NCBI RefSeq assembly: GCF_020921035.1
Contig: NC_063151.1
Coordinates: 1,488,001-1,552,000, forward strand
Source of the DNA: Rhodamnia argentea
Lineage: Eukaryota > Streptophyta > Magnoliopsida > Myrtales > Myrtaceae
Direction: 5' to 3'
Length of the DNA: 64,000 bases
This document shows positions 32,701 through 44,451 of the stretch, piece by piece. Under the pieces are notes generated by a model. The model was not told the DNA's origin and did not search any database. It saw only the letters and a list, made by a program, of their open reading frames with translations. The translations under genes and the position numbers were made by a program. Within the stretch, counting starts at the first letter, position 1; every line of letters begins with the position of its first letter.

Positions 32701-35248
32701 TTACTCCATATCATCTCCACTGGCCAGGAGCAGGAAGGGCCTCATGACTTCACGTGGCTTGCACAAAGCCTGCAAAGGCTCCGCCGGTGGCGCGGTGATG
32801 CCGTTGCCCTCCGTCACGTTGATCGCCTCCAGGCCAACTCTCTGCCACTCGAAGCACTGAAGCAATGCTCCTAACGATAACCCCACCACTCTCCTCCCAA
32901 GAACAGCCCCGGGACAAGCTCGCCTTCCGGCACCAAAAGGAATCAATTTAAACCCTTCATTACTCTCTTGGCCGCAATCGAATCTCTCGGGCATGAATCT
33001 CTCGGCATCCACCCACAGCTCGGGGTCCCGGTGAAGGCTCCACGCATTTACCAGCAACATCGTGCTTCGCGGAACGCTGAAGTTCCCGATGGTCGTGTCC
33101 TCCGTGGACTCATGAGGAAGAAGTAGCGGAGCTGATGGATACAGCCTCATTGTCTCGCTGATCACGTTTTGAAGGTAGTTGAGAATAGCGAGGTCGGATT
33201 CTTCGAGGAGGTGGTCATGTCCTACCTTGGATTCTATCTCGTCGCAAGCCCTTCGCATTGCTTCCGAGTGGTTGAGGAGAAGTATCATTGCCCATTCTAT
33301 CGTGGTGGCCGTGGTGTCAGCTCCGGCGAGCAGCATTACCTGCATAATTCAATGGACTAATAGTACACCTAAAGTGGGTCTTCGTGTCACAAGAAAGGAG
33401 AATTGCTAGGTTAGTGAAAATAGTTTAACCTCATTCGAAAAAAATTAAAAATATTCGTTTTTCGTAAAATAAATGAAGCATTAATTTTATATTATTATGA
33501 TCGGACTGCGAGAAAGACTATCTGATCAAACGATATCATCTTCATGGTAGTGTTAATGACTTTTACCAATACTTTATGGACTGTTGACGCATTACTTTTG
33601 CCAATATAGGCACTAGCTCAAGACTACGGGACTGGCTTTCTTTCTTTCGACTTGTCAATTTGTGTCGGATGAAAACGTTAATCGATTAGTCGTTTCAAAG
33701 GAACGGTAGACACGCAGACATGTTACAGTTGATTCTAGATATATTAGAGTTGCTTTCTCTTGTCTGATGATTAAAACAACAGTCCATGGAAATCAATTCT
33801 TATGAATTTTTCCTTAATGTTTCAAAGTCAGTCTTTATTTAGTTTGGCAATCGTATGCCGACCGTCGAAAAATCGCATTTCCATTGCTGGCCTCGCGACA
33901 CATTTGCTCATGCAAGGAAATGAGAATTTAGATGTTACTCAATCAAAACCGTGTTTCAACATGTGAAAATCAATCACAGTTTCATTTAATAATTAACAAA
34001 GTTTCAAATTTTTATTCACAGTTTAGTATCTCAGATTGTAGGAGAGCAAGAGATTTAAAAGGGTCGGTAAAAAAGGTTGCACCATCACTGACGTGCTGGT
34101 AAATCAAATACGGTAGATAGAGGGTCACGGTGCTCACCAGAACGAGGCCTTTGACTGTTTCGTTGGTGTAGAATTCCGGATTTTGTTCTTGGAGATCCAA
34201 CATCCGATCGATCAACGTCGTTCTTGATGATCTCGTCCTGCCGACCCCTTTCGATGATGACGATGACGACGACTCGATCCTTCTCCCGCGGTGCTCGTCG
34301 ACCAGCTGCTGGAAAAACCTGTCCGCCGCCTTCATCACGCTCTCCATCTTCTTCTTCACCCCCTGAAAATCCGCCCACCACAGCGCTGGGATGAAATCCC
34401 CGATGTACCCAGCGCTTACGAAGAGCTCCGAGAACTCTCTCGTGATCTCTCTGAACTCCTTCCCTTCCTCCGACACCTGGCACCTCCCAAAATAGCTCTT
34501 TCCGGCGATCATGCGCATCATCACATTCAATGTAAGATCTAACAATCTCCGTCGCATATCCACCTTCAGCCACTCCCTATCTTCTGGAAAAAGCAAAGAA
34601 AAAGAAACAATCGAATTATGTTGAGAAAACTGCAAGATAAGTCATGGCTTTTGCGGATCAGATGTGGATTCTTCATGGGTGGCCGCTAGGTAAACTGTGT
34701 CTAGGCATTAGGCAATACTTACTCGTGTCTCCGAGACTGCCGTGATCTCGAAACAGTTGCTTCACCAGGGAAAGAACCTCCTTGTGCCGGACAGGTGAGT
34801 AATCGGCAAGAGGCCTCGCCGAGAACATCTCCACGGCTGTGAAGCGGCGGAGGTTACGCCAGTAGTCACCGTAAGGGCATAGGCCGATGGTGCTGTAGTC
34901 GTAGTTAAGGAGCTTCCCGGATAGCAAGCGGGGCCGGTTGGCGAAGGCGACGTCCTTCTCGGTAAAACACTCCTCGACGGCCGACAAAGAGGAGACGACA
35001 ACGGTTTTGCGTGAGCCGAGCCTGAGGGAGAAGACTTGCCCGTGCTCGAGGGAGAGATGGTGTAGGGTTCGGTGGAGGGGCTCCTTGACCAGGTGGAGGT
35101 GCCCGATGATAGGGAGGGCAGGAGGGCTCGGTGGGAGGTGGTGGTTGGGAGTTGTGTTCTTATGGAGGAAGAGTTTGTAGAGGAGGAAGAGGAGGGGGAG
35201 CGAGATGAGTGCTAGGTTCAGCCATTGATGAGGAGCTTCTTCCTCCAT
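32701..35248 (-). CDS. Cytochrome P450, CYP81 family (cluster gene 2, three exons)
   Basis: Exons 35248-34723, 34583-34138 and 33339-32701 join in frame (donors ACGA|GTAAGT and CTG|GTGAGC; acceptors TTCCAG|AAGATAG and TGCAG|GTAATG) to 536 residues, slightly long for the family. Visible: membrane anchor LALISLPLLFLLYKLFL, hinge PPSPPALPIIGHL, C-helix YWRNLRR about 128, I-helix AGADTT about 329-334 (Ala where most CYP81s have Thr), K-helix ETMR about 386-389, PERF about 441, haem loop FGAGRRACPG with Cys about 466, and a serine run (about 253-259) in the F-G region. The second intron is the ancestral one; the first (139 bp, after residue 175) is absent from genes 1 and 3 and differs in position from the extra intron of gene 4. 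Substrate unknown. Confidence 0.87.
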
Positions 35249-36311
35249 TTTCTAAGTGGAAAAAGTATGGATTGAGCTGTTTGTCGAGTTGAAGTTCTTG
35301 AAGACTAAGTGACGAGGAAAGCATCAATTTAAAACCATTTAAATAATAACTTATAGTTAGGACAGGTGTACGACCGATAAGCATGATATATTTATTATAT
35401 TAGCATTATCTTATGAACTCTCCTCTGTTGCTCAAGACACGACATTGAGAAACATACGACTATAGGAATATACTTCTAGAAAGCTGATTTGCTCGTCCAC
35501 GATGGTGAATGGCGGGGGCAGACTGTTCGTCAGCTACTTCCTCTCTGGCGGATCCGGCGAGGGTGTAGGACGTGTGCACCGATCAGTATGCGGAGATACA
35601 CGGCTCCGTTCCGAAAGCACAAAATTGCTTTATCAGGATTGGCAGTATCTGATACGACATGACAATATAGCTTAAACCCTATACAGAGTTAATGAAATTG
35701 GGTTAAACTAATCATATTCGAGTCAATTTCGTGTCAACCCCCTAGACACAACGGCAATTATGGCATCATGTTCGTCAAAGTTTTTAGACACGAAATTGAA
35801 CCCGTATATAAGTTAAGTGTCACAAAATCTATATTGGACCGTGTTAGTCAAGAGAATATCATGTGCATGTTATTCAGTATTAAAATTCAAATTAAGGATA
35901 TTTCATTAGGTATGATCATTCTACTTAATTTGACTTTATGGTGTTTTTTGTGCCTAATTATTGTAAACAGATATCACGAGAAGTTAGCCTTTATTCTAAG
36001 CTGAAACCTACGTGATGTTTTACATGATTTGAAAGAGAAGAGGAAGAGTAGAGCAAACCTACCACGAAAGTAAAAAAGCATAGGCTAAAGCATTCTACAC
36101 AGTGGACGAGTCTCTTGATGAAGAAGCAAAACGAGATATATTTACTAAATCCACACGATACATCTCTTTTTGCCCTGAAAAAGCAAGACGACCCACGTAA
36201 TAATGAGTATGGAAAGGTGGGCAAATACACAGACGATGAAGTCCCCAAAAAAGCGCCGGCCATTTTCGAGCGATCAGAGCCTCCATGAACGGCTGAAGGA
36301 AGAACGATGGC
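35249..36311. other. Upstream region of CYP81 gene 2 and 3' side of the CLE gene
   Basis: Contains AT-rich promoter-like sequence (TTTAAATGGTTTTAAA on the minus strand near 35330). From about 35650 to 35830 there are ACACGAAATTGA-type phrases of an unidentified repeat. No further gene recognised. Confidence 0.4.
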
Positions 36312-36560
36312 TCAGCGATTGTGGAGAGGGTCCGAAGCGTTCGGGACTCTCCTTTTGCTCGACGACCACTTGTCGGGCGATGAGTGGCCCCCCGACCGTG
36401 GCTGTGGATGGCGACTCTTCTGCTGTTTCCCGGATCTCTCTTTCGCTCCTGGTGACTCTGTGCTCATGCCATTGCTGCTCACAGCCTCTTCCCTCTCATC
36501 GCCCGACACCAACAACGAAGAGAGAAGGAGCAAGACCAAAACTTTGTGCGGAATCTCCAT
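36312..36560 (-). CDS. CLE-type signalling peptide precursor
   Basis: 82 residues, intronless, from the ATG at 36560 (an in-frame ATG at 36614 would put a basic stretch before the signal peptide and is less likely). N-terminus MEIPHKVLVLLLLSSLLVSG is a clear signal peptide. A variable, Ser/Lys/Arg-rich middle follows, and near the C-terminus stands the 12-residue CLE motif RRVPNASDPLHN followed by a single Arg. CLE precursors are secreted and cut to 12-13-residue peptides perceived by CLAVATA1/BAM-type receptor kinases in meristems, vasculature and pollen. The motif is closest in style to the R(K/R)VxxGxDPIHN group (CLE25/26/45 in Arabidopsis), with Ala-Ser in place of the usual Gly-Pro or Gly-Ser. 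Subgroup and role are inference. Confidence 0.82.
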   Translation of the reverse strand: MEIPHKVLVLLLLSSLLVSGDEREEAVSSNGMSTESPGAKERSGKQQKSRHPQPRSGGHSSPDKWSSSKRRVPNASDPLHNR

Positions 36561-38189
36561 TACCCAATGACCCACTCTTCTTCCTCTCGCACGAGAAGGA
36601 TGCACACCAGACATGAAAGAAGAAGCGAGAATGAAGAACAGCTCTCTTGCTTATGCGGATAATGTGTCCAGCTCATAACAGAGCATCGCCATCACACAGA
36701 GAAGAGAGAGAGAGAGAGAGCAGAGAAAGGTATTTGGCTTTCCGTTTGGCGATGTGAAGCGAGAATTTTAGAAGGAAGAAGCAAAATAAAGCCGAAGCAG
36801 CGTCGTACAATGAGTATCTGCCCTGCAAACAAGGGACACGTCCTACGAGGGCTCGCTTTTTGTTTCTAACCTTTCATTTAATATGGTTCTTTACGCTTCA
36901 CGAGACCTTTCCCTTTCCCTTTCATGATTCTTCTTTCTTTCTCGGAAAACATGCTTTCTTGCATTCATCAGTCCCCTGAAATGATGGTCACTCTCTGCCT
37001 CTCCCAAGCCAAGTCCATGTCCGTGTCATGAGCATTTCAGGATTGCATGTTTGGCTCTTGTCTTGTGCCTCCTTTTCCCTTCTTTGTTGGGTAGCGTTTG
37101 TCGGCTTTGGCAGGTGGTCAATCTGTCCCTCTGAAAAAGCTTCTTTTTCTTATCAGGACAAGGAAAATCCATTGGCCTACGCCAGGAAAAAGAGGGTGCG
37201 AAAATCCTCTCGAGTACAATAATTCATCAGTTTTCAAATTTGGCTCTGTTCTGCTACATAGCTAAAACGATTCTGTTCATCGGGTCAAATCCGGCATGTT
37301 GGAAGGAGAACAAAATTTCGGAGAATCTTTGAGGCATAAAGCTACGCTGATTGTTCCCATTTTTGGTTGGCCAATTTTTCGGGTTGTTACTTGGGGAAGA
37401 TTTTCTAAGGTGAGCCAAAATGTCCAGAGCAGCATATGGTTTCTAATCCTAGATGCCCACGAGAAATCATCAGCTAATTACCAAGTAATCACCTCTGTGC
37501 ACCATCTTCCTTGTCCGCTTTCATTCGATGGGGAGAAAAATCTGGCTGTTCAACTAGTTGCCCTCGAGTCTTTTATCAATGGACCAAGTTGTAGTCCCTA
37601 AGTAACATTCCTCAAGAGAAATTTTAGGAAGAGAGCGCTTAACTTTTCCTTCCTCCACTACACTCCTCTGTATTCGTAATGGCTCTCTGGCAGACCAATA
37701 TTCTAGCCAAACGAGCTTTTGTCCTTACAAAGGACCTAAGAATTCACTATCTTCCTCATCATGTATGGTGAAAAAAAAAAAAAACTAAACTCGGATTACC
37801 AGATCAAAATCATTAGAACGACAAAGCCAAAAATTGACCACTGTCAATCTATGTACAGTGGTAAGTCAATGTCTGGTAATCAGAAACAAATATAAACTAG
37901 TTTCCAATCCTCAAATCAGGCGTAGAACCAATTTAAATGCTCATGTTGGTATCCAGGATACCGGCTCTGCCTTCTGATTGCAGCAACATTGAAACAGTAG
38001 CAAGCTCCGTTTCAGCATCAGATGTTCTGCTTTATGTGCATTCTTAGGCTAAGTTAATCTGCAACTTTAAAGAGCCCATTCAACATTTAAGAGCTGCAGG
38101 CAAATCCTCCGGTCTTGAGACTCGTGCATTTCTCTATCCATTTGCTGAAAAATGTAATTTGGTTTCATGACCAACGGCAAGCCAACTCA
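36561..38189. other. CLE gene promoter and cyclin 3' flank, no other gene recognised
   Basis: Includes an (AG)n microsatellite at about 36704-36722 (CT-rich leader side of the CLE gene), ordinary AT-rich DNA, and near 38100-38189 the expected 3' UTR of the cyclin. Two small plus-strand ORFs (37028-37222, 37296-37601) lack recognisable domains. Confidence 0.4.
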
Positions 38190-40254
38190 TCATTCTCCAA
38201 CATCTTCAAAGTAAGCAGCAGGTATCTCCGGTGGAGAGGCCATGCTTGCGACGCATTTGAACTGTGTTTCCAGGGGGAAAAGGAAGTTTCACTCCAGATC
38301 AGCATTCATTTAATCTCAAAGTCTGTTTACAAATCATTGGAAAATAGAATTACCTTATGTTGTCTGTATTTTTCTCTCACTGCAGGCAAAGATCCACCCC
38401 TTCTACTTAGATACAAGTCGTGCAGGATTTGCACACAATCCTTCAAATCCTTGGGACAATACCCTGAGTATTGTTGCAGGGCTAAGCTCTGTAGGGCCAA
38501 TGTGGTCATAAGTACATAAGACATCACACCAAAAAAGCATATTAATGCCTACTTGAATCAATGCCAGATTCTTACCCAAGGATGGGTCTTTGGTCGGACC
38601 ATGAATCTGGCAAGAAATGTCACAGAAGCAGCTACCAGAGAAGGTAAGAACTTCACGCAACTATAGTCGAGCAAACTTAGCTCAGCAAGGTAGTAGCCTA
38701 GGAACTCTAGTTGCAGATGATTATTTGTCTGTAGATAGCAGCATAAGCAAGAGAGGACAAAAGTTAGACAATGGAATACAACAAATACCAATGCCTAAAG
38801 AGTTGGTCACATGAAAATATGATAGAAGATTGTACTTACTTTATAGCCCTCTTGAGCAATTCGATTAAACCTTCTGCATATCAATCATTCATCAAAGGTA
38901 GAGTAACTATTAGCTATATATGCTAAAAAGAAAAAAAGAATCATCCAAAGCAATGAAATTCCAACTGTTCTTACCTTAAAAATGACTTTATTGTAGGATT
39001 GCCCATCTCAAACATCAGTGACTTGAGTATATTAGACTCCATCTTAACAACCTTCATATTAATGAAAAGATCGTCAGACAAATTACATACTTAGCCAACT
39101 ATGCTATGCAGATTCAAGAAAGGGAAGATGTGGAAATTGAAACAATATGATAAGGGCATACCTCTTCCTTAGTGTAAGTGTTATCCGTTATGTAACAGAA
39201 TTCCTCCACATGAGGAGGGCTGATCTCTTCATACTTTCTACTTACCACAAAAGAAGCAAAACCCATTTTAGGAATATTCAGGACCCATTCAGGTGACAAA
39301 TGGGAAACTTCCAAAAGTCATAATCATCATTAAAAATGATGAGTTGTGAAATCCTTACGAGGCAATGAGCATTGCGGAAACGCCCAGCAACTGAAGCTTT
39401 TGCCTGTTGAGAACACTCAGAGACAGGAACCTATCAATGTAGGAGATGGAGAGGTAGAGCGTATCGGAGAGCAGCTTGTACTCTTCGGCGACTTCAATTA
39501 ACCAATCGACCAATATCCCTCTCATGTTCGCCGTCACATCCTTCTGAACCTTCTCGAGGTAATCAGGCAAAGGCCTTCTATGAGGCTCCATCTGGAGATA
39601 ATGACACAATCACTCGAATTAGCCCCAATTGATCGATTTCCTCACCGATTTCAGACCAGCGTTGTTAAAACAAGAGCACAGTCCCACACAGAGGACCAAA
39701 CAATGGATGATGCTCGATGGAGCATCCGCATTAATTTCGTAGCTTCATATCATAACCTCGACTCGACCCAACCCATTAACCTCAATGAACACTCCCATAT
39801 CGCCACCGAAAGCAAACAAACAAACCCATCTTGACAAATTGAAGCGAAAAACACTGACCTCCATCTTATGCAGATACTCGTATATGTCGGCCACGTAAGC
39901 TCGACACATCTGGGGATCGTCTGACGCGGGCTCGACGTCGATCTTCGGATCCACATCCTCCGACTCCAACGATGGGCCGCTCAATGGAGCACTGCTGGCC
40001 GTGCTCTCCGTCACGGGCTTCTTGACCTTCCCTCGAACCGCCTTGAGCTGCCTAGGCTTGGGCTTCTTCGCGTTCAACCCGCCGTCCGCCTTGACGACGA
40101 TGTTCGACAAGTTGGGGAGCTCCCCGAGGACGACGCGCTTCTTGGTCGCCGGGGTCTGCTCCTCGCCCGCCGCATCCGCCGCCTTCCCCGTCGCAGTCGC
40201 GGCCCTCTTCTTGGCCGCGCGGGTGATGCGCAAGCTCCGCCCCTGCTCCGCCAT
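38190..40254 (-). CDS. CYCA3: A3-type cyclin
   Basis: Eight exons join in frame: 40254-39859, 39591-39359, 39237-39162, 39051-38975, 38873-38840, 38728-38576, 38488-38354, 38261-38190, giving 391 residues. A3 cyclins are plant-specific A cyclins acting with CDKA around G1/S and S phase in the nucleus. Visible: basic Arg/Lys N-terminus; destruction box RVVLGELPN near 40-48, predicting APC/C-dependent turnover; cyclin N domain beginning [18 protein letters not shown], with [18 protein letters not shown] at about 155 (the canonical A-cyclin signature, Ala to Gly as common in A3) and [20 protein letters not shown]; and cyclin C domain with [16 protein letters not shown] and [14 protein letters not shown]. 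The C-terminus [20 protein letters not shown] is typical. Length and exon pattern look intact. Confidence 0.92.
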
Positions 40255-41774
40255 TAGTCCTGATGATTACGCGCACTCCCCCACTGCCCTCAACTCCTCA
40301 CAAGTGTTTAGTCTTTGCCAATGGAGAGAGAAGAGAGAGAGAGGAGGGAGTGGCGAGCGGAATGAGAGAAGGGTTGGGGTGGGGGGAGTTTTTGTAGAGA
40401 AGAGCGAGAAGGGGAAAATTTTAACAGGAGCGCCATGTTTGAAAGCCATTTTCTTGGCGCTTCGCAGGTTTTTTTCTTTACTTTCCGCGTGCGAGGGTTT
40501 TCGAAATGAAAGTGAAACTGAAAACCCCCTCTCGGGTTTGGGGTTTTGGGTGGGAAGAGGAAGGAGGAAGGTGGTTTTCGAATTTTGAAAACGGTTTTGG
40601 GAGATTTTCGGATCTGGGCACGGGGATTCGACCCGGAAAAATTTCGAGTTTTCGGTGAATTTGGGCGCGATGATTTCCCGACCGGGAGGCTCCTTCTTCT
40701 TTTTTCTTTTTTTCCTAAAGATGGAATAAATAATCAGGGGCCAGCTGTCAATTTCACGAATTTATGATCTCACCCCCGATTAAGATTAATTTTGATCCCA
40801 ATCGACTTTTTCTTTTTCTTTTTTAAACCCTGACTTGACGATTATGATTTCAAGACATTTTGGCAAGTTAATCGCAGGAAGATTACATCCTAAATCTTGC
40901 GTACATAATGGGATCGAACTAATTTAAAACTATGCATTTGGCATGATCGAACTTTAGCAGTCAGAATTTCTTCGACTCTTCTCGTGCGGCTTCTCTTAAA
41001 ATTGCCACGTGAGAACTCACCCCGGCAATTTTCACTGGAAGGTCTTGATTATACTCTCTCTCTCTCTTTTTTTCAAAGAATATAAGCTTGGATTGTATCT
41101 AGTATGCAATATTCAAAAGCTTTTCGTGCACGGCAGGTCTAGTAGTGAGTTATTACTTTTCGATTTCAAATAATTAAATAAAAAACAAATGTATGTCGAA
41201 AAGAAAGGTGAGCATGATTCGCACATTTAATTTAGCCATGACGAAATAAATACCTCATTTCTTCTAATATCTTCCTATTTTGATTTAATAAAAATTATTG
41301 TCTAAAATTTTTAGATAAGAGCACTTTAGAATTTTTTTTCATATCCGATTATGTGTATGAAATTTTTAAGTTTAATTTCATTCGTGAGCTTGTAATACGT
41401 TGCTCAATATGTGAGAAAAGTTAGCTGACGCTAGCAACGAGTGACATTAAGTTACTATTAATTAGACACGACAATACCAAACGAGTTTGTTTAAGACGAT
41501 GAGATGAGTTCACATACAAATATTTTTTTTTTTTCCATCTCGCGTCCCTCTTTGAGACCCAATGTGGATCTTATTAAGATATACTAGCCATTAGATCTAA
41601 ATCCATATGGGCAGATCTAAAAACGACTAGAAAGTTTGAGTAAAATAAAGGTGTGCCAGCTCCTTAAAAAAATTAAAAGTGATTGATTTGAGCAAATCTT
41701 TGTCTTCTCCACATTCCCATCATCTTCACGACAGCACTTATTAAAGTAAAATTTCTGCCTCATACGTGTTTCTG
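40255..41774. other. Cyclin promoter region and intergenic DNA
   Basis: The first about 450 bp upstream of the cyclin ATG are CT/GA-rich and GC-balanced (a leader with AGAGAGAGAG); TTTTGGCGC-like words near 40435-40465 (ATTTTCTTGGCGC) resemble E2F sites (TTTSSCGC), which would suit an S-phase gene but are not exact. Beyond about 40750 the DNA is AT-rich without genes; (CT)7 at about 41057. Confidence 0.4.
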
Positions 41775-42475
41775 AAAAAAAAAAATTTGTTTTGTTATGC
41801 AATTTTATTTTTTTTACTTCTGGAGCATTTTTTTTTTATCTAAAAGTAGTTTTGGAACCACTTGAAAAAGTAAAAAAAAATTACTTTTCTCTAGAAGTTA
41901 ACATCAGAAAGAGGCAATCCAATGCCAATGACCGTTGTCCATTGCCGCCGATGACCGTAGTCCGCCGCCGTCGGTCTCCTATGGCCGATAAATAAAAAAT
42001 AAAAATATTTATAATAAAATAAAAAATATTAAAAAATTATAACATTGTTTCACTAAATTTGTATTGCATGAAAATGTTTTAGCAATACTATTTTTTAACA
42101 AATTATAAGAAATAAATATTCCATGATTTGGTTAAATAGCATCCTACAAAGACACAATCATGGCAAAAAGAACAGAGCAATTGACCTAATTGTTTGTAAG
42201 CTTGATGGTAGATAGGGTTAAAAAGGGGAATCAAACCGAATGAATCTATAACAAAGTAGAGTGGAATAATATTTAGCGCCGAATTTAATAAATAGACAAG
42301 AGCTGAAATTTGCATTTAACTTTTCTCTAATCCAAAAGCAGAAATTTTGTCCTATTATTAAACGCATTTTTTTATCAGAAATCTATTTCTGAAGCGGATG
42401 TAGAAAAATCAACTTCTGCTCTTAAGTAGAAGTAGAAAAATCAACTTTTGACTAAAAGTTAATTTATAGAGCATA
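41775..42475. mobile_element. TIR element related to 18380-19335
   Basis: Shares AGAAGTA/AAAAGTAG words at both ends (TCTAAAAGTAGTTTTGG; TAAGTAGAAGTAGAAAAATC) and a short CCGCCG core (41930-41985: CCGATGACCGTAGTCCGCCG). Shorter core than the 18.4-kb copy and no 180-bp duplication. Confidence 0.4.
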
Positions 42476-42769
42476 AATATTGCCATGCGCGCCTTTAACC
42501 TCCATGATTTCAACTACTCCAAAACGGTTGTGCATCTTGAAATAACTTCCTTTTGCTCTTGACTCAAGTACATCAAGGTACTCTACTCTTACTTTAATCG
42601 AAGGAACCCAGCAAATTTAAGATCAAGACCGACTTGTATACACTAAAAAAAATAATCGAGAAGTAAGATGTCACATTGGCACTATTTCATAAAGTAAATA
42701 GGTAATTCTCGACAAAACAACATGTATTGCAAAATGTGTGTACTAAATTACGCGCGTGTTAACATAATT

Positions 42770-43050
42770 AGGGTAAATTCTAAATAAATGCTTGAAGTGT
42801 TCTCATTTTATCAAATAATGGTCTTAAGTGGAACATATTTTAATAATGGCTTGAGGTGCACTCATTTTCTTAAATAAGGATTTAAATTGTTTCAAATTAA
42901 GGCTTGAAGTCGCTATGTCAATCTCAAAGAAGAGCCTAACCCTCATGCTAGTCAAGGGCATTTTCGGGCTTGACCTTCAAGCTGGCCCGATTTGGCGAGG
43001 ATTTAAAACTACCATGACCACTTCAAGCCTTATTTGAAACTCACATCAAC
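42770..43050. mobile_element. Family B MITE, second copy
   Basis: GGGTAAATTCTAAATAAATG, CTTGAAGTGTTCTCATTTTA and CTTGAGGTGCACTCATTTTC at the left; ACTTCAAGCCTTATTTGAAA at the right. Related to 22450-23040 but lacks most of its core. Confidence 0.5.
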
Positions 43051-43378
43051 TAGCGAACAATTATAATTTATTAAAAGCAATCACACAATTGAATTACTAG
43101 AACACGACACTTATTTAATAAAGATCGACAAAGGTCGGGTTCGTTTTAATTATAACTTGGGAGACATCATCGGGTGACATCCAAAAAGTGGCCCGTTGCC
43201 CTACTTGGTACACAAAAAGAAACCATAACCAGAACAACTGATCCCAACAAAAACTCTCACATCACTATTCCGACAACCTGTTCAAGTCATACTTCGGCTT
43301 GTGTCATGCAACATCAACCCACTACCCTACCGTAAACTCTAGGGCCAACTAGGGTGCCAAATAATCAAACGGTAGAGG

Positions 43379-43618
43379 GCCCACGAAGCTCAAGCCATCC
43401 TCCAAGCGGCCATAAATCGCAACAAACCGGTGGGGGACTTCCCCTACGTCCAAACCTCATTGATCCATAATGTGATAGTCACCCCCACAAAGTTCATGCC
43501 AGGCAGTCCTGGAACAGTGTACGGGGCTATGCTCCAGTGCGCTCGGAGCGGCACCCTGTATGAGATGGACGGTAGGCTAGCTATTGTTACCCAAAAAAAT
43601 GTCAACGAAACGGAGTAA
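43379..43618 (+). CDS. Unrecognised coding-like ORF fragment
   Basis: An open frame of about 79 codons follows a stop at 43373; its first ATG is at 43430. The sequence is GC-balanced in an AT-rich neighbourhood and the translation looks protein-like (NRNKPVGDFPYVQTSLIHN, PTKFMPGSPGTVYGAMLQCA, GTLYEMDGRLAIVTQ). I do not recognise the family. It lies between a family B MITE and a family A element, so it may be a captured gene fragment. Whether it is translated is unknown. Confidence 0.25.
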   Translation, partial: AHEAQAILQAAINRNKPVGDFPYVQTSLIHNVIVTPTKFMPGSPGTVYGAMLQCARSGTLYEMDGRLAIVTQKNVNETE

Positions 43619-43654
43619 GATAAACTTAGTAAGTCGAATCTATAATACACCGAC

Positions 43655-44115
43655 TAACATAGTCCTAAATATTTTAAAAATTTTCAATGTATTTTTTTTT
43701 TCCAAATGAAATCTTTCAATGTAGTTCAACTGGCTAATTTTAACTAGAAATTGTCGATGTGGACAATTTTTTGTAGTTTTTATTTTGATTTTTGTTTCTC
43801 CCTTGGTTCTCCTATTCATCTTTTTCCCTTTTGCTGGCCACAGGATAGGGCGTTGTAGCCGTCACCATATCTGTGTGAGGGTAATGATTTCTGGCCAAAA
43901 TTTAGAAAAAATTACAAAAATCGTCTACGTTAATGCCGAACGTGACACATAGGGTGACCAACGTTAACTGGACCGCCACTTGTGATACTCAGCTAAAGTT
44001 GACCGGATGAACTATATTGAAAAATTGTGAAAATGTTTAGGACTATATTGGCCAAATTTGAAAAGTCCATAATTATATTGGCCATGGCATAAGATTTTTT
44101 GCACGATTCTTCCTA
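43655..44115. mobile_element. Family A element
   Basis: Left end TAGTCCTAAATATTTT; right end TTTAGGACTATATTGGCC, then ATAAGATTTTTTGCACGATT. Pyrimidine-rich centre and a short GC patch. Similar to 6570-7165. Confidence 0.45.
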
Positions 44116-44451
44116 TAGTCTAGTCCTTCTTCTTGACCTAGGACCCTTAACTAAAATTTAACCTCATACATTCGGGCCGCAAATTTACAGCGCAAATACT
44201 CGTGCATCCTGCTATCTTTTGTATCAACACATAAAGTGCAAAAAGCGCACTCTTAGTTCTCTAATAAATGCTCTCAAGGTTTGTGGAATCTTTCAATCAA
44301 CACATCGTATGGGAGTTACTGGCGTATTTTAAGGCATCATTGATATATCTTTTAAATAAAATTAATAACACCATCAGGGGCCTTGGATATAGCATTGGTA
44401 AACTGCTAAACTTTCAATGCATCCGTGCATTGGTGAGAGAATCTGCTCGAT

